In this document: positions 44,901-55,500 of the stretch, one piece after another
How positions within the stretch are numbered: position 1 is the first letter of the stretch
How the letters are laid out: the number at the start of each line of letters is the position of its first letter
NCBI RefSeq assembly: GCF_027172205.1
Contig: NC_070603.1
Location: forward strand, 101,531,803-101,595,802
Origin: Podarcis raffonei
Lineage: Eukaryota > Chordata > Lepidosauria > Squamata > Lacertidae
DNA length: 64,000 bases
Reading direction: 5' to 3'
Notes under the pieces: generated by a model
Seen by the model: the letters and a program-made list of their open reading frames with translations, nothing else
Database searches by the model: none
What the model was told of the DNA's origin: nothing
Translations under genes and position numbers: made by a program

Positions 44901-45645
44901 TGCAGCCTCCTTCATATTGGATTGCAATGTAATTTTAAGTCACAGCTCAGCAGCTAAAAGACCAAAGCCCTACCCTGGCGCAGATCAAATATTCTGCATG
45001 AATCCTATAGGCTAAGCCCTTCTTCTTTTGTACCCATGTGAATTATCCTCTTCTTTCCCTTTCCAGCACTAGTGAAGTATATAGGTCTACACACTATATT
45101 TAATGATAACCATTGTTACCTCTAACAATTATTTGCAAACCACCCACACCCCAGTTTAATGCAAGCATGGTTCCTATTAGCTCCAGAACATTATGTGCCA
45201 CTATACTAGTGACTGGACGAGAAAAGGAATGGGTGGGTGGAAGATATGCATCGATCTTACACCAGTTACTGGGAAGGAGGCCTAGACCAAAATGAAATAT
45301 GCCTTTTCAAAATGAGATATACAAAACTGAGATCGTATTTGTATCCATTGCTAAACATTTAGTGCCTCTCCTTATAAGAGCATACTCACATTTTGTCATG
45401 GGGACCTTTGCTATGTACCAGGTGCATTGGCCTATTGTTTCCACTGATTGGCGGCTTGTCTTTGGGTGACTTCAACAACTTGGAACTGGATGATGACGAT
45501 GCACTAGTACCTCCGCCACTGGATGAACGACTGCTCCCACCTCCGCTGCTACCTTTGCTTTTTGAAGTCAGAGGCGAAAAGAGGGAGAATACTGAAGAGG
45601 AAGGAGGGGTTAAAGGTGGCTTGCTGGAGGAGCTGTGTCTTCTTT
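32928..45645 (-). CDS. ATXN7: Ataxin-7, eight 3' coding exons (5' part outside window)
   Basis: ATXN7 (yeast Sgf73 homologue) tethers the USP22 deubiquitinase module to the SAGA coactivator in the nucleus; its human polyglutamine expansion causes SCA7. Eight exons on the minus strand (45390-45645, 42819-43078, 41167-41249, 39548-39813, 37768-37966, 36925-37046, 35212-36157, 32928-32945) join in phase with GT...AG borders, giving about 715 residues that begin within the codon before RRHSSSSKPP and end PKARP. The SCA7 zinc-binding motif C-x10-C-x5-C-x2-H (CGVIDIETKKPC...C..H) spans the exon C/D junction. Basic clusters GRRKRFD, SGKKRKNSS and IGKKRKCSP resemble known nuclear-localisation signals. 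The N-terminal zinc finger and polyglutamine exon lie beyond 64000. I see no disabling change. Confidence 0.95.
33680..34835 (+). mobile_element. L2-like LINE fossil
   Basis: In plus orientation, fragments RANKRKLKPEKAEAL, ITIRLDYCNALYIRLPL and 'ACGL-like' downstream blocks match the end of a CR1/L2-group reverse-transcriptase ORF. A 3' UTR ('gaactgctcagggatccttg', 'acaaatttaataaataata') follows. Frames are broken in several places; the copy is old. It is antisense to ATXN7 and carries a MITE in its last 30 bp. Confidence 0.65.
34566..34812. mobile_element. TA-flanked MITE, family A, copy 2
   Basis: 247 bp with CAGTGGTACCTCGGGTTA-type inverted ends, flanked by TA at 34564-34565 and 34813-34814. 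It is inserted into the 'ggtatacaaatttaataaa' terminus of the L2-like LINE, so it postdates that LINE. Confidence 0.85.
35212..36157 (-). CDS. ATXN7: ATXN7 exon G (largest coding exon in the window)
   Basis: Begins after a 'cgcctag' acceptor by completing Lys, then encodes 315 residues from KIPPATSNTTSL to GLMNNSILHQ, ending at a CAG/GTATGA donor. The exon is rich in Ser, Pro and Lys. It contains SGKKRKNSS and IGKKRKCSP basic clusters and a conserved block around RGPPTGSPAESIKRMSVMVN. Read-through of the donor adds only Val before a TGA, giving a natural alternative C terminus. Confidence 0.95.
36158..36924. other. ATXN7 intron between exons F and G
   Basis: Contains at about 36410-36575 a diverged interspersed repeat ('ccaatggcacctctagtcca', 'ggtttccagcaactggtatt') of a type also present at 62818-62995. 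Nothing else recognised. Confidence 0.5.
36410..36575. mobile_element. Diverged LINE/SINE 3'-end-like repeat
   Basis: It shares 'cagcaactggtattca' and nearby blocks with 62818-62995. The family resembles a common reptilian repeat whose full copies contain 'ccaatggcccatctagtcca'. Class uncertain. Confidence 0.4.
36925..37046 (-). CDS. ATXN7: ATXN7 exon F
   Basis: Encodes FCTFGSRQIGRGYYVFDKRW through NSQMW plus two bases, between a 'ccccccag' acceptor and a GTGAGT donor. This block is highly conserved among ataxin-7 family members. Confidence 0.95.
37047..37767. other. ATXN7 intron between exons E and F
   Basis: Almost a third of this 721-bp intron is a family A MITE (37362-37582). Confidence 0.6.
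37362..37582. mobile_element. TA-flanked MITE, family A, copy 3
   Basis: 221 bp with inverted ends CAGTGGTACCTCGGGTTA and GTAACCCGAGGTACCACTG, flanked by TA at 37360-37361 and 37583-37584. Confidence 0.85.
37768..37966 (-). CDS. ATXN7: ATXN7 exon E
   Basis: Completes Arg, then encodes 66 residues from PPGCPAQQSGNAPNESPS to CLYSDHHPQPAA, between a 'tatgaag' acceptor and a GTACGT donor. It has an acidic segment (SSDEGECDEKEEPVEKLD). Confidence 0.93.
38300..38431. mobile_element. hAT-like palindromic MITE
   Basis: The left part 'ctcccccaacctggtaccct' is mirrored by the right part 'tggagggcagcaggctggga', with a 'cagcatggatagtggccaga' centre. It is of the same style as 22719-22826. Confidence 0.45.
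38432..38625 (+). mobile_element. MIR/CORE-like SINE
   Basis: A plus-strand head 'ggctggtgtagtggtttgag' is followed by a body with 'gggttgttgtgaggacaaca' and the end 'attgccttgagcccctctga'. Same family as 7309-7545. Confidence 0.5.
39548..39813 (-). CDS. ATXN7: ATXN7 exon D
   Basis: Encodes 88 residues from THSLTQRRAVQGRRKRFDLL to KPHTPSLP plus two bases, between a 'tttccag' acceptor and a GTAAAT donor. It carries the last His of the SCA7 zinc motif and the basic GRRKRFD cluster. Confidence 0.95.
39814..41166. other. ATXN7 intron between exons C and D
   Basis: No repeat or gene recognised. Confidence 0.5.
41167..41249 (-). CDS. ATXN7: ATXN7 exon C
   Basis: Completes Glu, then encodes REFDPDIYCGVIDIETKKPC through LTCK (27 residues), between an 'aacag' acceptor and a GTAAGA donor. 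It supplies the three Cys of the SCA7 zinc motif. Confidence 0.95.
41250..42818. other. ATXN7 intron between exons B and C
   Basis: Contains a near-perfect hairpin hAT MITE (42390-42525). Otherwise AT-rich with nothing recognised. Confidence 0.55.
42390..42525. mobile_element. hAT-type hairpin MITE with 8-bp target duplication
   Basis: The 136-bp element is almost a perfect inverted repeat: CAGGCATAGGCAAACTC on the left is mirrored by a right end reading GAGTTTGCCTATGCCTG, and the arms stay complementary to the centre. The flanks 42382-42389 and 42526-42533 match at 7 of 8 positions, which fits hAT insertion. Confidence 0.85.
42819..43078 (-). CDS. ATXN7: ATXN7 exon B
   Basis: Completes Ile, then encodes 86 residues from MTPSVKVEKIHPKIDGALLK to KFLHKRLS plus one base, between a 'ccttgcag' acceptor and a GTAATT donor. 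Pro/Ser-rich linker before the SCA7 domain. Confidence 0.95.
43210..43960 (-). mobile_element. L2-like LINE fossil
   Basis: Minus-strand frames show a degraded reverse-transcriptase pattern: a 'QYANGTQLFPS' relative of the QYADDTQLY motif, then a 'LHWLP' block. Frames are broken many times, so it is old. Confidence 0.5.
44520..44640 (+). mobile_element. L2-like LINE 3' end
   Basis: The terminus 'aaaccgccctgtgatctttg' then 'aaattaaaaaataataatac' matches the one at 16021-16140. Confidence 0.5.
45390..45645 (-). CDS. ATXN7: ATXN7 exon A (first exon in the window)
   Basis: Completes a Glu codon (so the previous exon must end in one G), then encodes 84 residues from RRHSSSSKPPLTPP to NRPMHLVHSKGPHDK plus two bases. 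The borders are a 'ccttccag' acceptor and a GTGAGT donor. It has a Ser/Gly-rich stretch (GSSGGGSSRSSSGGGTSAS) after the N-terminal zinc finger. Confidence 0.94.
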
Positions 45646-45779
45646 CTGGAAGGGAAAAAGAAGGAGCATGTTAGCAAACACAGAGAATATGGAACCGGTT
45701 CTAAACCAGGTTGGAACTTCTGCTCCACTGCATGTGGAAATAAAAAGCTGCTTTTTCTGGACACAGATTGCTGCTGTGC

Positions 45780-45940
45780 GTTGGCTTTCCACATTGTGCC
45801 CACTGTTTTCCCCTACAGCTGTTGTTTTACTGTTTGTTTTGCCATTGATTGCTTGGTTATTGTTGGTACTGTTTTAACTTGGTAAACCACTGTGAAAATG
45901 TTACAGGAAGTAGTGGCACACATTTTATTATAATAATAAT
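45780..45940 (+). mobile_element. L2/CR1-group LINE 3' end fragment
   Basis: 'tggtaaaccactgtgaaaat' then 'attttattataataataat' resembles an L2-group terminus in plus orientation. Diverged. Confidence 0.35.
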
Positions 45941-45943
45941 TAA

Positions 45944-46180
45944 AAGTAAAGGGAACCCCAACTGTTAGGTCCAGTCGTGGCCGACTCTGGGGTTGCGACG
46001 CTCATCTCTCTTTATTGGCCGAGGGAGCCGGCGTACAACTTCCGGGTCATGTGGCCAGCATGACTAAGCCGCTTCTGGCAAACCAGAGCAGCACACGGAA
46101 ATGCCATTTACCTTCCCACTGGAGCGGTACCTATTTATTTACTTGCACTTTGATGTGCTTTTGAACTGCTAGGTTGGCAG

Positions 46181-46182
<2 letters not shown>
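45944..46182 (-). mobile_element. Sauria SINE lacking its tRNA head
   Basis: It has the full body and BovB-like end of the family but stops at '...aggttggcagga', so the tRNA-derived promoter part is missing. An (ATA)n microsatellite follows directly. Confidence 0.8.

Positions 46183-46227
<45 letters not shown>
46183..46227. repeat. (AAT)n microsatellite
   Basis: About fifteen AAT units, seen directly. Confidence 0.9.
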
Positions 46228-46675
46228 GTGTTCATTTGGGTAAGCGTGAATATCTCTTTGCTGTAGCTTGTCTTTTGTCCCCCAGGGATCATCCCACTCT
46301 CTCCAAGCTATCAGTTGGCAATGGAAAGAAGTCCCGGAGAAGGTGGCAGGGCAATTCGTCTCAAGTGGGAAAATGGCCTAGTCTGGCCCTGGGCAGGGTC
46401 CTAGCAACCTCAGGTTTTTAGTTGCAGCCACAGCCACCTATTCCTGTTGTGGTCATGCACACCTGCATTGAAGTCATTATGAAAGTTTTGTCTAGGGTCA
46501 TTCAAACTTATTTGTTACATTTATATACAACTCAAGTCCTCTTGGCAGTTTACAAACTTATTTGAAAACCCCCACTAATTATCATTTAAACTTTTGCCAT
46601 CACCATCAGTTGTAAACAATACTAATCAGAAGGAATATGATCTAAAAGTCAGCATAGGCACAGCACTGTAAAGAT

Positions 46676-48557
46676 AGATAGATAATACTTTATTCGGCTA
46701 TAAGCCCACAAGGTAAAACCAATCAATAAATAAAATAGCATTTTACATTCTAAAATATCAACTAAAATATTTCAACGCATAATCTCCTTCACGTTACATA
46801 CAATCTCTATATGTACCATATTGTGGCCTTGAATATAAAGATGGTGGATAGAGTTTACTAGATTTTTAATAGTCATGCAGCATTCCATGAAGTCTTTTAT
46901 ATGAAAGAACTGAATTCAGGAATCTGGCAACCTGTAATGTTCTATAAGAGTCAATGTCCTGGAGTAGATAGGCTAGATGTAATTCAGGTGGTTTAGCAAC
47001 AGTTTCCAAAATGATTGAACTCAGAATCCTTGATCGGGGAACAATATATAAAGGACAATTAAACAAGATATGATAAAGGGATTCTATTGATTTGTTGTCA
47101 CATGCGCATAAAACAGAGGTTTTACCGTTAGAAAATCTATTGCTCAGCACATTTGAGGGGAACACATTAAATCTGGCTTTAACAAAAGCGAATCTATGTG
47201 ACGCAACCGATAAGGTAGACAGATATCGAGGTATCGGGGACCTAAATGTAATGCCCTGATTTATCGGGGAACATGTACCTCCACCTGTAGTAAGATTTTG
47301 TTGCAAATCAACCTCCTCCAATCTTTGTTTGATGACCTTTTTTGCTGTAATTAGATCTAAATTTAGTATATCGGAAGGAGAGATTCCATAAGACAACAGT
47401 TTGGAATGGATTTTTGTTGCCCATGGGCTGGTAAATTCATCTCTCCAAAGGCACTGAATAAGATGGTAATTGGGCAATTTATGCCAAAGGGACAGCCAGT
47501 AATTAAAGGCATGTCTCCACATCAGGATCTCTAAGGAGGGGGTCTTAAGTTCTAAGCGAATAGCCGAGTTGCTTACACAGGAGGGTAGTTTCAAAAGGCG
47601 TCTGAGAAAAAGATTTTGCAATGTCACCAGAGGCACGAGGTTTACAAAAGCGCCCCATAAAGGGACCGCATAGGCCATAGTTGCAACCACTTTTGCACTA
47701 TAAACTTTTAAGGCAGATGGAACATGCATAGCCCCCTCTGTAAAGAAAAGGCGTAATAGAGCGTAGATAAGGGCTTTGCCCTTATTTTGTAAGTATGTGA
47801 TATGCGCTTTCCATCCCATATTATGCTGTAAGTAAATTCCTAGATATTGAAATTTGTAGACTTGTTCAATTGGCTTCCCCTTGAGTTCCCACCTATACAA
47901 TTTATGACTCCTGGAAAAAATTAGGACTTTAGATTTGGAATGGTTAATAGTAAGTAAATTTGTTTGGCAATATAACGCGAAGATCTTAAAGGCCCTCCTC
48001 AAACCGATTCTTGAATATGAGAGGATCACCGCATCGTCAGCGTACAATAGTAAGGGCAGCGATAGTCTGCAAGCCTGGGTGCATGAATGGTGGTTTGGGC
48101 CTCAACTAGGGGAGTTCTCATGTCACTAATATAGAGGTTAAAGAGATAGGGGGCAAGGATGCACCCTTGTCGTACCCCCTTATTTATTGGTACAGAGTTT
48201 GTGAGATCGCCCTCAGGTGTTAACCTCACCCTAGCGGCCGTCCCTTCATGTAATTTGATCATAAGCCACAACAGCCTTTTATCTATGCCCCACTTTGCCA
48301 ATTTTTCCCATAGCAGCTCTCTAGAGATACTGTCAAAAGCCGCCTTCAGGTCTATAAGCGGCACATAGAAGACCATGAGTGGGGGAAGAATACTTCCGCG
48401 CCAAATGATATAGAATTATTGCATGGTCAATAGAAGCACGATTTGGTCTAAACCCAGCCTGTTCATGGCCTATCAGATTGGAATCTTCGGCCCATTGGGT
48501 TAGTCTGGTTAGCAGGAAGCGAGTATAGATTTTTCCGATGATTGATAATAAACCACT
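46676..48557 (-). mobile_element. LINE, 5' truncated, with a 393-residue reverse-transcriptase / C-terminal frame
   Basis: Minus-strand frames give, in order: LLSIIGKIYTRFLLTRL and HEQAGFRPNRA (48333-48557), LIDLKAAFDSISRELLW and VRQGCILAPYLFNLYISD (48026-48376), then a 393-residue frame (46866-48047). That frame starts at the catalytic YADD and ends in a C-x-C...H-x4-C type zinc-finger-like motif (CACDNKS...LYHILFNC). Frame changes near 48345 and 48050 break it, so it is inactive. The 3' tail is (ATCT)n after 'gaataaagtattatct'. The long open frame suggests a fairly young insertion. Clade unresolved; the look is of the I/Jockey superfamily. It is sense-oriented in the ATXN7 intron. Confidence 0.8.
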
Positions 48558-48668
48558 GTAAAACCATTTCAAAACCAGCAAAAGAACACTGTCAAATATG
48601 CCTTTTGTAATTAAAAGGCCTGGGCAAATAAAAAAGTCATGGCATCTAAAATATTCAGTGGGTGTGAC

Positions 48669-48846
48669 CAGTACTTTTCCCCCCTTTAAAAATGTTTAGG
48701 GGTACTCTCATTTTGACTCAAGAAAATCACCATTTTATAGTTCAAATCGGGGGGAAACAAATACAGTAAATGGACAAAAGTACTAAGATTCACAAAATGT
48801 TTTGGGATATGCGTACCCCTGCGTCCCCCCAGGAAAAAAAGCACTG
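48669..48846. mobile_element. hAT-type MITE with 8-bp target duplication, copy 1
   Basis: 178 bp starting 'cagtacttttcc' and ending 'ggaaaaaaagcactg', inverted relatives. The flanks 48661-48668 and 48847-48854 match at 7 of 8 positions. The interior word 'tttaggggtactctcatttt' is shared with 61003-61177. Confidence 0.75.
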
Positions 48847-49039
48847 GGCGTGACACAAGCCTCTTGGGGGAGGGCATTTTATAAACAGGGCATCAACACT
48901 GAAAAGGCTCTCTCCCTAGTAATACCCACCTTGTATTAATAAGTGGGAAACCTAGAGAAGGACCTTCAATGAAGATCTCAAGTACTAGGCAAGTACATTT
49001 AGGTGAAGGAGTGCAAGTTTCTGGACTGCATGTCATGTT

Positions 49040-49260
49040 AAGCCACACTTAAGGCAAGAGTGTGCAGAGCTTAGCATGTCATATGAATGCAGGCTTGTGG
49101 TTTAGATCTCCTGGACAAACCATGAACCATAAACTCCTGAAAGAATCTTGGTTGTAGCTTGTGGGTATTCTGGCAAAAGCTAAACCTTGAGTCAAGTTCG
49201 AAGGACATGCTAAGCCAAACCACGGTTTAGTAGGGACAAGCTAGGTGGCCATGATCTCTT
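49040..49260. repeat. 'aaaccatgg' family repeat
   Basis: Contains 'ggacaaaccatgaaccataa' and 'gccaaaccacggtttagtag'. Related blocks occur near 10250-10380, 20390-20580 and 55440-55500. Class unknown. Confidence 0.35.
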
Positions 49261-49379
49261 CTTTGGAAACCCATGTGCTTGTGCTAATGTGTGATGTGCA
49301 CACCAGGCCATTCATTAAGCAATACTACATCCATTAGGTAATGAAGAAGTGTGAATCTGCTACATTCACTGTCCTTTGA

Positions 49380-49535
49380 CAGTAGGCTGCCGAACACCTG
49401 TTGATGGGAATCATAGGCGAGGAGAAAGCTCCATGGTTTCTCATGGGCTTCCCTATGGCATCTTGTTGGCCAATGTGAGGACAAGATGGTGGGCTGGATG
49501 GGCCACTGGCCTGATTTTGCAGGCTCTTATGATCT
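49380..49535 (+). mobile_element. LINE/SINE 3'-end-like repeat
   Basis: 'ctggatgggccactggcctg' then 'caggctcttatgatctt' is a well-known reptilian repeat terminus (full copies read '...ctgatccagcaggctcttc...'). Diverged. Confidence 0.5.
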
Positions 49536-49544
49536 TAACGAGGC

Positions 49545-52500
49545 TCAAGGCTGATAAGTGTAGGCTCCTGAGGCTTCAAACTACTGTAATTTAATCACAT
49601 CCCTTAGATTCAAACCAGTATTCAAAATTCAGCATTAGGACTTATGATACAGGCACAGGATTTTCTCCCCTTACTGTAACAGAAGAGCCAGACACTTTTA
49701 AAAGGGATGTGTATTTCCAGTTTTATCAGTTGTTACTTTAAAAAAGTGTAATATGAAATGAGATCTAGCAACATGACTGCAAAAGCATATTACCATTGCA
49801 CTATCTGGAAGGGCTACAAAACCAAGCTTCCTTGCAGATTATCTAGGTATTTTTTATTTATTTTTTGCTAGTCTAGTATTTCCTATGACTGAAAAAAAAG
49901 CACAAACTTGGCAGGGACTATTTCCTCCATTACCTAACTCTTGCATCCAGAATACACATAGTCCTCTATTTAGGTACTGCAGAGATTCTATGAGCAATAC
50001 TTTTCTCCTCCCCTTTCCCTGTTCATAACCTGACCAGACCAGTTATGGCAGAACTCAGACAAGAAACCAACACCGGAAGCTCAATACAAATCCCCAAAAT
50101 GATTATACAGATTTTTGAATATGTTTAGCCTTGATTTTAAGAGCTGCTGGAATGACTGTATAGTTAAGGCGAGTTGCTTTTTCACCTTTCTATCATTTTA
50201 AAGCCTGAAAATGCTATTCATCATAAAATCAAGACAAATTATATCAGTAAGAAATTTGGCTTGAAAATCTGCCTTGTGAAGGATATAAAGAGTAGCTGAA
50301 TCACAGCAGTTTTAAAACCTTTCTTTGAACTACACCCTTTCCATTCAATTCTTTGCTCATCCAATACATACACTGAATATGTAGAGGGAAATATGATTTA
50401 GGGCAGAAAGATCAAGGGAAAGTGTGAATGCCTGGAGGCTAAGGTGTAAACTGGCTGAGTAAGAGAACGTATTTAGATGGCACAGATGTTGAGGTCGAGT
50501 GCCTGAACTTCTAATTTCCTTGCTCTCTGGTGCAGAAGCAGATCTGTGAGCACCTTTAATGTTTCTCTGGAAAAGAAGGTTTTGGATCCAAGAACTGCAA
50601 CTAGAGTCTGTTCTATTCTGGGCACAACTAGAGAAACTGTTTTGTGCATTTTTTAACCTTAGGGTTTAACAAATATCCGACCTGCTTTAAACCTGTTATG
50701 AAAGAAGTTACTAGTAAGCAATAAGGTTGTATAGATAAACCTGTCAAGTATACATTCCTACTGCATAACTGTTCATTCAAACACACACAAAATCTGAGAA
50801 GAGACACATCTCTTCCTCTTTCCAGAGTGTCTGCCCACCAGTTCATCACATAGGAGACAGTGGCATTATTCATTAATCAAGTCGTTACCGGCTTATGGAT
50901 CTGCCGCCCCCAGATATCTCATAAGGAATCACAAGAAAAACAGTGGTATCAGGAAAACTCTGGAATAGCCCTGCGTAAGCCTCACTGACTCTTCATACGA
51001 AATAAGAAAGAGTCTGAAATAGCCCCTTCAGATTAACCTAATATTTTTTTCAACCAAAAATCTGCATAGCTATTTTTTATACCACACATAAATGAAGACT
51101 CAGCAATTGGTAGCCCTATGCAGTATGTCTCCTCTGTGAGGTTCTCAAGATTTACTGATAGTTTATAAACATCAGCTTTCTTTTCTGAAATTAAAGTCTA
51201 CATCCTTGCATGAGGTCACAGGCCATCTAATTTTTGTCAGCTTTCACACCTCAGATATAGGAATGAAAATCAGACATCTAAATGTGTACTTTCGTTTTTA
51301 TAAATAACAGAGGAATATCCCATGTTTGTAAATCAAGACATTAAATAATATTTGGGGAGGAGGTCATTACCCATCCCAATATGAATATATCACTTCCTGA
51401 AAAGGTAGCATTGCATAGAGAACAGACTGAGGGAACTGCAAAGCCAGGATGAAGGATCTACTCATCTGGAATTCCAGCAGCCTTTTTGGGTGTGTGTGTG
51501 TAAATTTAATATTTCATGTTCATCTGTGTACACATTTGTGGCCAAACCATAAATTATCTTGAAGCATGCTTGCTATTTCAGGGTCTGTGATAGTAATTGC
51601 ACAAATAGCAACAAAAAGAATTACAATCGGAATATGTTAATATGCAAGTGGTGCTCTAAATGCAAACTATAAATCCGAGGATTGCCACTCCATCCCAAGA
51701 ACAACATAATCCCTGGATTATTTGATCAATCACATGATCAATCATAGATGGGGTGAAAACACCACCACCAATTAGTAAGAGGCACAAAGAATCCTAATTC
51801 AAGTTTATTCTTAATTGTTAGGATTAGCATTCAAGCTAATTCATACCTTTCTCGAACACCTCGAAATCAACCAGACCCTCCCAGCCAATCAGCAAAATAA
51901 GGTAGGGCTCTCTGAGGTGTCAAAACTACACATTTAAACTTAAAAATGAACCACATGCTTCTGTTGTAATTTTGAGTTCTAAATAAAAAGTGGGGGGACC
52001 CCAGAAGTCTGGGAGCAAATAAATCTTTGCATTGATTCACTTCTAGTTTTTCTCTTAGTAATCTTCCACCATATCCGAAAACAGGCCATTTAGTCTATTT
52101 ACAAAACTACGTGCTGTGCAAGTATATTTGCATTTTATAGCCTAGTAAATTGTGTGCTTCTAAATAGGACAAAGTACTAAGTGCCAAGTGTCTTTTTATA
52201 ACAATGGCGAGATTCCCAGAGTGGATTTGCTAACTTACTATTTGGAGGCCTTAAAAGTTCAGCAGTGCTTTAGGATTTTGCTAGAGCCAATATTAGTGAT
52301 ACTGGACCCTTACAAGAAGCAAAAAGAAAAAAGAAAAGGCTAGATATTTCTACCTTCTTAGCTACTGTACACTTAGCAAATCTTAAATCCCAATACAAGT
52401 CAATGTTAAAAATAGTATCTGATCCATTCATTGGCAAGTTACCAGTACTGTATCTTCTATTTTACATCATCTTAAAATGACAGGGCAGTTACACTGTAAC

Positions 52501-55500
52501 ACACGCATATATAAACTATTGGTTGAGAAACTGATGTAACAACTAACACTCATTAATTTGCAATGTACAGTTTTAATTGACAGAAATATCATTAACGGCA
52601 TTTTTCACTAGGCGACTCAGGCAGTGTTTGTTAATTGTTTTGACAGTGAAGTCTTCAATGGTGATATAAATTTCAATATTAGACTAGGATGGTAAAGGTA
52701 GAAAAATGGCGTATCTAGACAAAATTACAAATCCAACGTTTCTTGTACCAAAATATTTTTAAGGAGGAACTGAGCAACAGATGTAGATTTTGGATATCCA
52801 ACAACAAATGAGACCCTCATGTGAAGGGGCTTTTGTGAGGTAACTGATGAAATTATATATTATGTCTTCTTCTGTTTGAAAAGTGTGAATACTTGGACCT
52901 AATAAAATGGGAAAATAACTGAACTATTTTTATCTGTAAAGCCACCCTGTGAGTAATATTATATAGGGTATTATAGTATGAAAATCAAGGCCTAGAGAGA
53001 GTGTATCTCTTATCTGGTAGTAATTAAAGAGGAGATCTGAAAGACAGAATCTGCTGCTTATCCAGTATTAAGCTGATACTTTGCAGGAGAATTACTCTTA
53101 GATTTCACTGGCAGCACCCTCACTCCCCAGCCTAAAGAACCCACTTGAGATCAACTATCCCTTCTCAGGACATAAAATCATGGCATTACACCTCAAACCT
53201 CACACAACTGTATATTAAAGCATGAAGTATGTGACAAGAACAGCTCATATCACACGTCCCATCTCTCTGTGTATGATATGACAGATACCAGAATATAAAT
53301 TTGAGAGTTGTCACAATTGTATTTTAAAAGCATGACCTCATGAACTCACGCTGAGGTGAAAGTTTGAAATCCAATGCTGTCATTCCATTTGCACAGCTTT
53401 TGATCCCGTGGTGGAGTCTGCTCACGTAAGAAAAGGGAGACAATTTTCTACAATTCCCCCTTCCCTGTAGCTCCCCACGCCACATCCCAAACTGTTCCAC
53501 ACAGGTTATCAGGGATTATGTGCAGCTGCATCAGAAAAGGGAAACTAGCTCTCAGGGATGGTTGTCTTTCTAACTTTCCGTTATGCCACACCCCTTGGCA
53601 GCCATTTTCTGTTATGCCATGTGTGACTGGTGCCACCAGCACTCTCTCAAAATTCAAAATGTGTCCACTAGTCCAAAAAGATTGGTGCCACCTGGTCTAC
53701 ACTGCTGCTGATTCATCACTTTTTTCTTTTACCTGTTTGCCTTAGGAACTGGCGAATAGAATGCCTATACTCTTCTCTTCCTCCCGCATCAGGAGGTTTG
53801 AAACTAAGAAAATGAGTTAAAATTCCACTGGCCCTTCTTTAGATTTAGGATCCTATTAGTTACCTTAATAGATCATAATCTGGCCAGTTCATTCGACAGC
53901 TGTACTGCATTTAAAAAAAAGAAAAAAGAATTCTTCAATACACAACTTCTAATACATGAACAATCGTACTCTAAAGATTTACGACAACAGGTTCATAGAG
54001 AGTTTATTAATCTGATGGATTCCTAAAACGGTAACACAATATGAAAATAATAGTCTGATCTGCTATCACAGAGCACCTCACACCAGTTAAGACAAACAAA
54101 TGTTTACTGAGATTCCGAGGGGGTGAAAACAAAAGCCAGACTATGGTAGTAGGCACAGAATTCAGCACTGAATAAATTTCTCCCTGTGTGTGTGTGCAAA
54201 AATCCAGGAGGATGATAGAACAGTTGGGAGTGGGATTTCTCACTGTGAAAGAAGCACAATGATGGCACCTACTACTAGAAAGCATTTCTCCCATTCCTGG
54301 TTATTACTACAATAACTATGATTGAATAAAGATGTAGCCGCCGCTAATGGTCATAAGATCTGCACTTCTCTCCCTCCCTTTTATTGACAATCATTAATGT
54401 GCAAATCAGGATACACAGACAGTTCCTGTCCATCAGTTCATGCATTTCCCACTTCTAACCTGTTGAGAAGCACTTCAAAATGTTTTTAAAGCTTTGTAGA
54501 GAAGAGTTTTTAAAATTCTTATTAATATCTTAATACAGTATCAGGTTGCACTCTTCCCAGGGAGTGGGAAACCCCCACTCCCCACACTGCTGCTGTTGCA
54601 AACTTTACTCTTTTTATACACATCTGCTCCACTATCACAGACGAACTCTGAACAGGAATCATCTTCAGCAGTTCTTGTAGCAGACGGAGTAGATAAATTT
54701 TATCGATCCTTTTCTGGGACAATGCATCAGCCTAGAACTTCCTTTAGTTTTGCTGTTCTACCGTCAGTACAAAACACAACAGCTGACATAATCTGTATGG
54801 CAAATCAGACGCTAGATAGAAACATTAAGTCCAATGGCTGTGGAAAGCGCAACAGTAGTTCAAAAACAGCAGACTGAGTGGCAGGCAGTAGTTTTAAGTG
54901 GAAGCTGTCAGGAGCAGCTACCAGAAGAACAGGAAGCCAAGGAACATTGTAAATACGTCACAAGACCTTTTCACTGTTCTGCATCAGCTTTAACAAATAC
55001 GCCACAGGGCTTTCTAACATATGGAAATTTTCTGCCGTCGTAATACTGGCAGTATAATATTTAATATATGAATTAATGAACTATTTACCCTTTGTACTAG
55101 TTTCCCAACAACTTTTAACCCAGCTTTTGTAATTCAATAAAAACAGACCCCAATGTTCTTCTTTAAAACAAATATTTTTAACATCTGTCAATGCCTTGAC
55201 AAACATTAAGCTCTGAAAAGGTTTCTAGACAGTTATTGAAAACAGATGGATAAAAAATAAAAGATCTCAATTTGACCTTGCTTACTGCTCGTGTTTTGTC
55301 TTGAGCAAGACCTGGCTTTGGACATTATACAGTACTACACTAATCCATGGTTTTGCCCTGGATAGTACAGCAGTAACAAGAACTGAAGAGAAGCACTGTG
55401 GCCGCAACCTTTAGTACAGAATCCCACATGGATTTTTTCCTCTTTTTTTGCACAAAGCCATGGTGTGGCTTACTGTTACATGTGAACCAGAACTATGGCA

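Larger units (their letters stand above)
43079..45389. other. ATXN7 intron between exons A and B
   Basis: Contains a minus-strand L2-like LINE fossil (about 43210-43960) and an L2-type 3' end in plus orientation at about 44520-44640. Otherwise nothing recognised. Confidence 0.55.

Noticed and set aside
46866-48047. 393-residue open frame as a possible host gene
   Set aside because: It begins at a YADD reverse-transcriptase motif, and upstream frames continue the same enzyme. It ends beside an (ATCT)n tail. It is a LINE.
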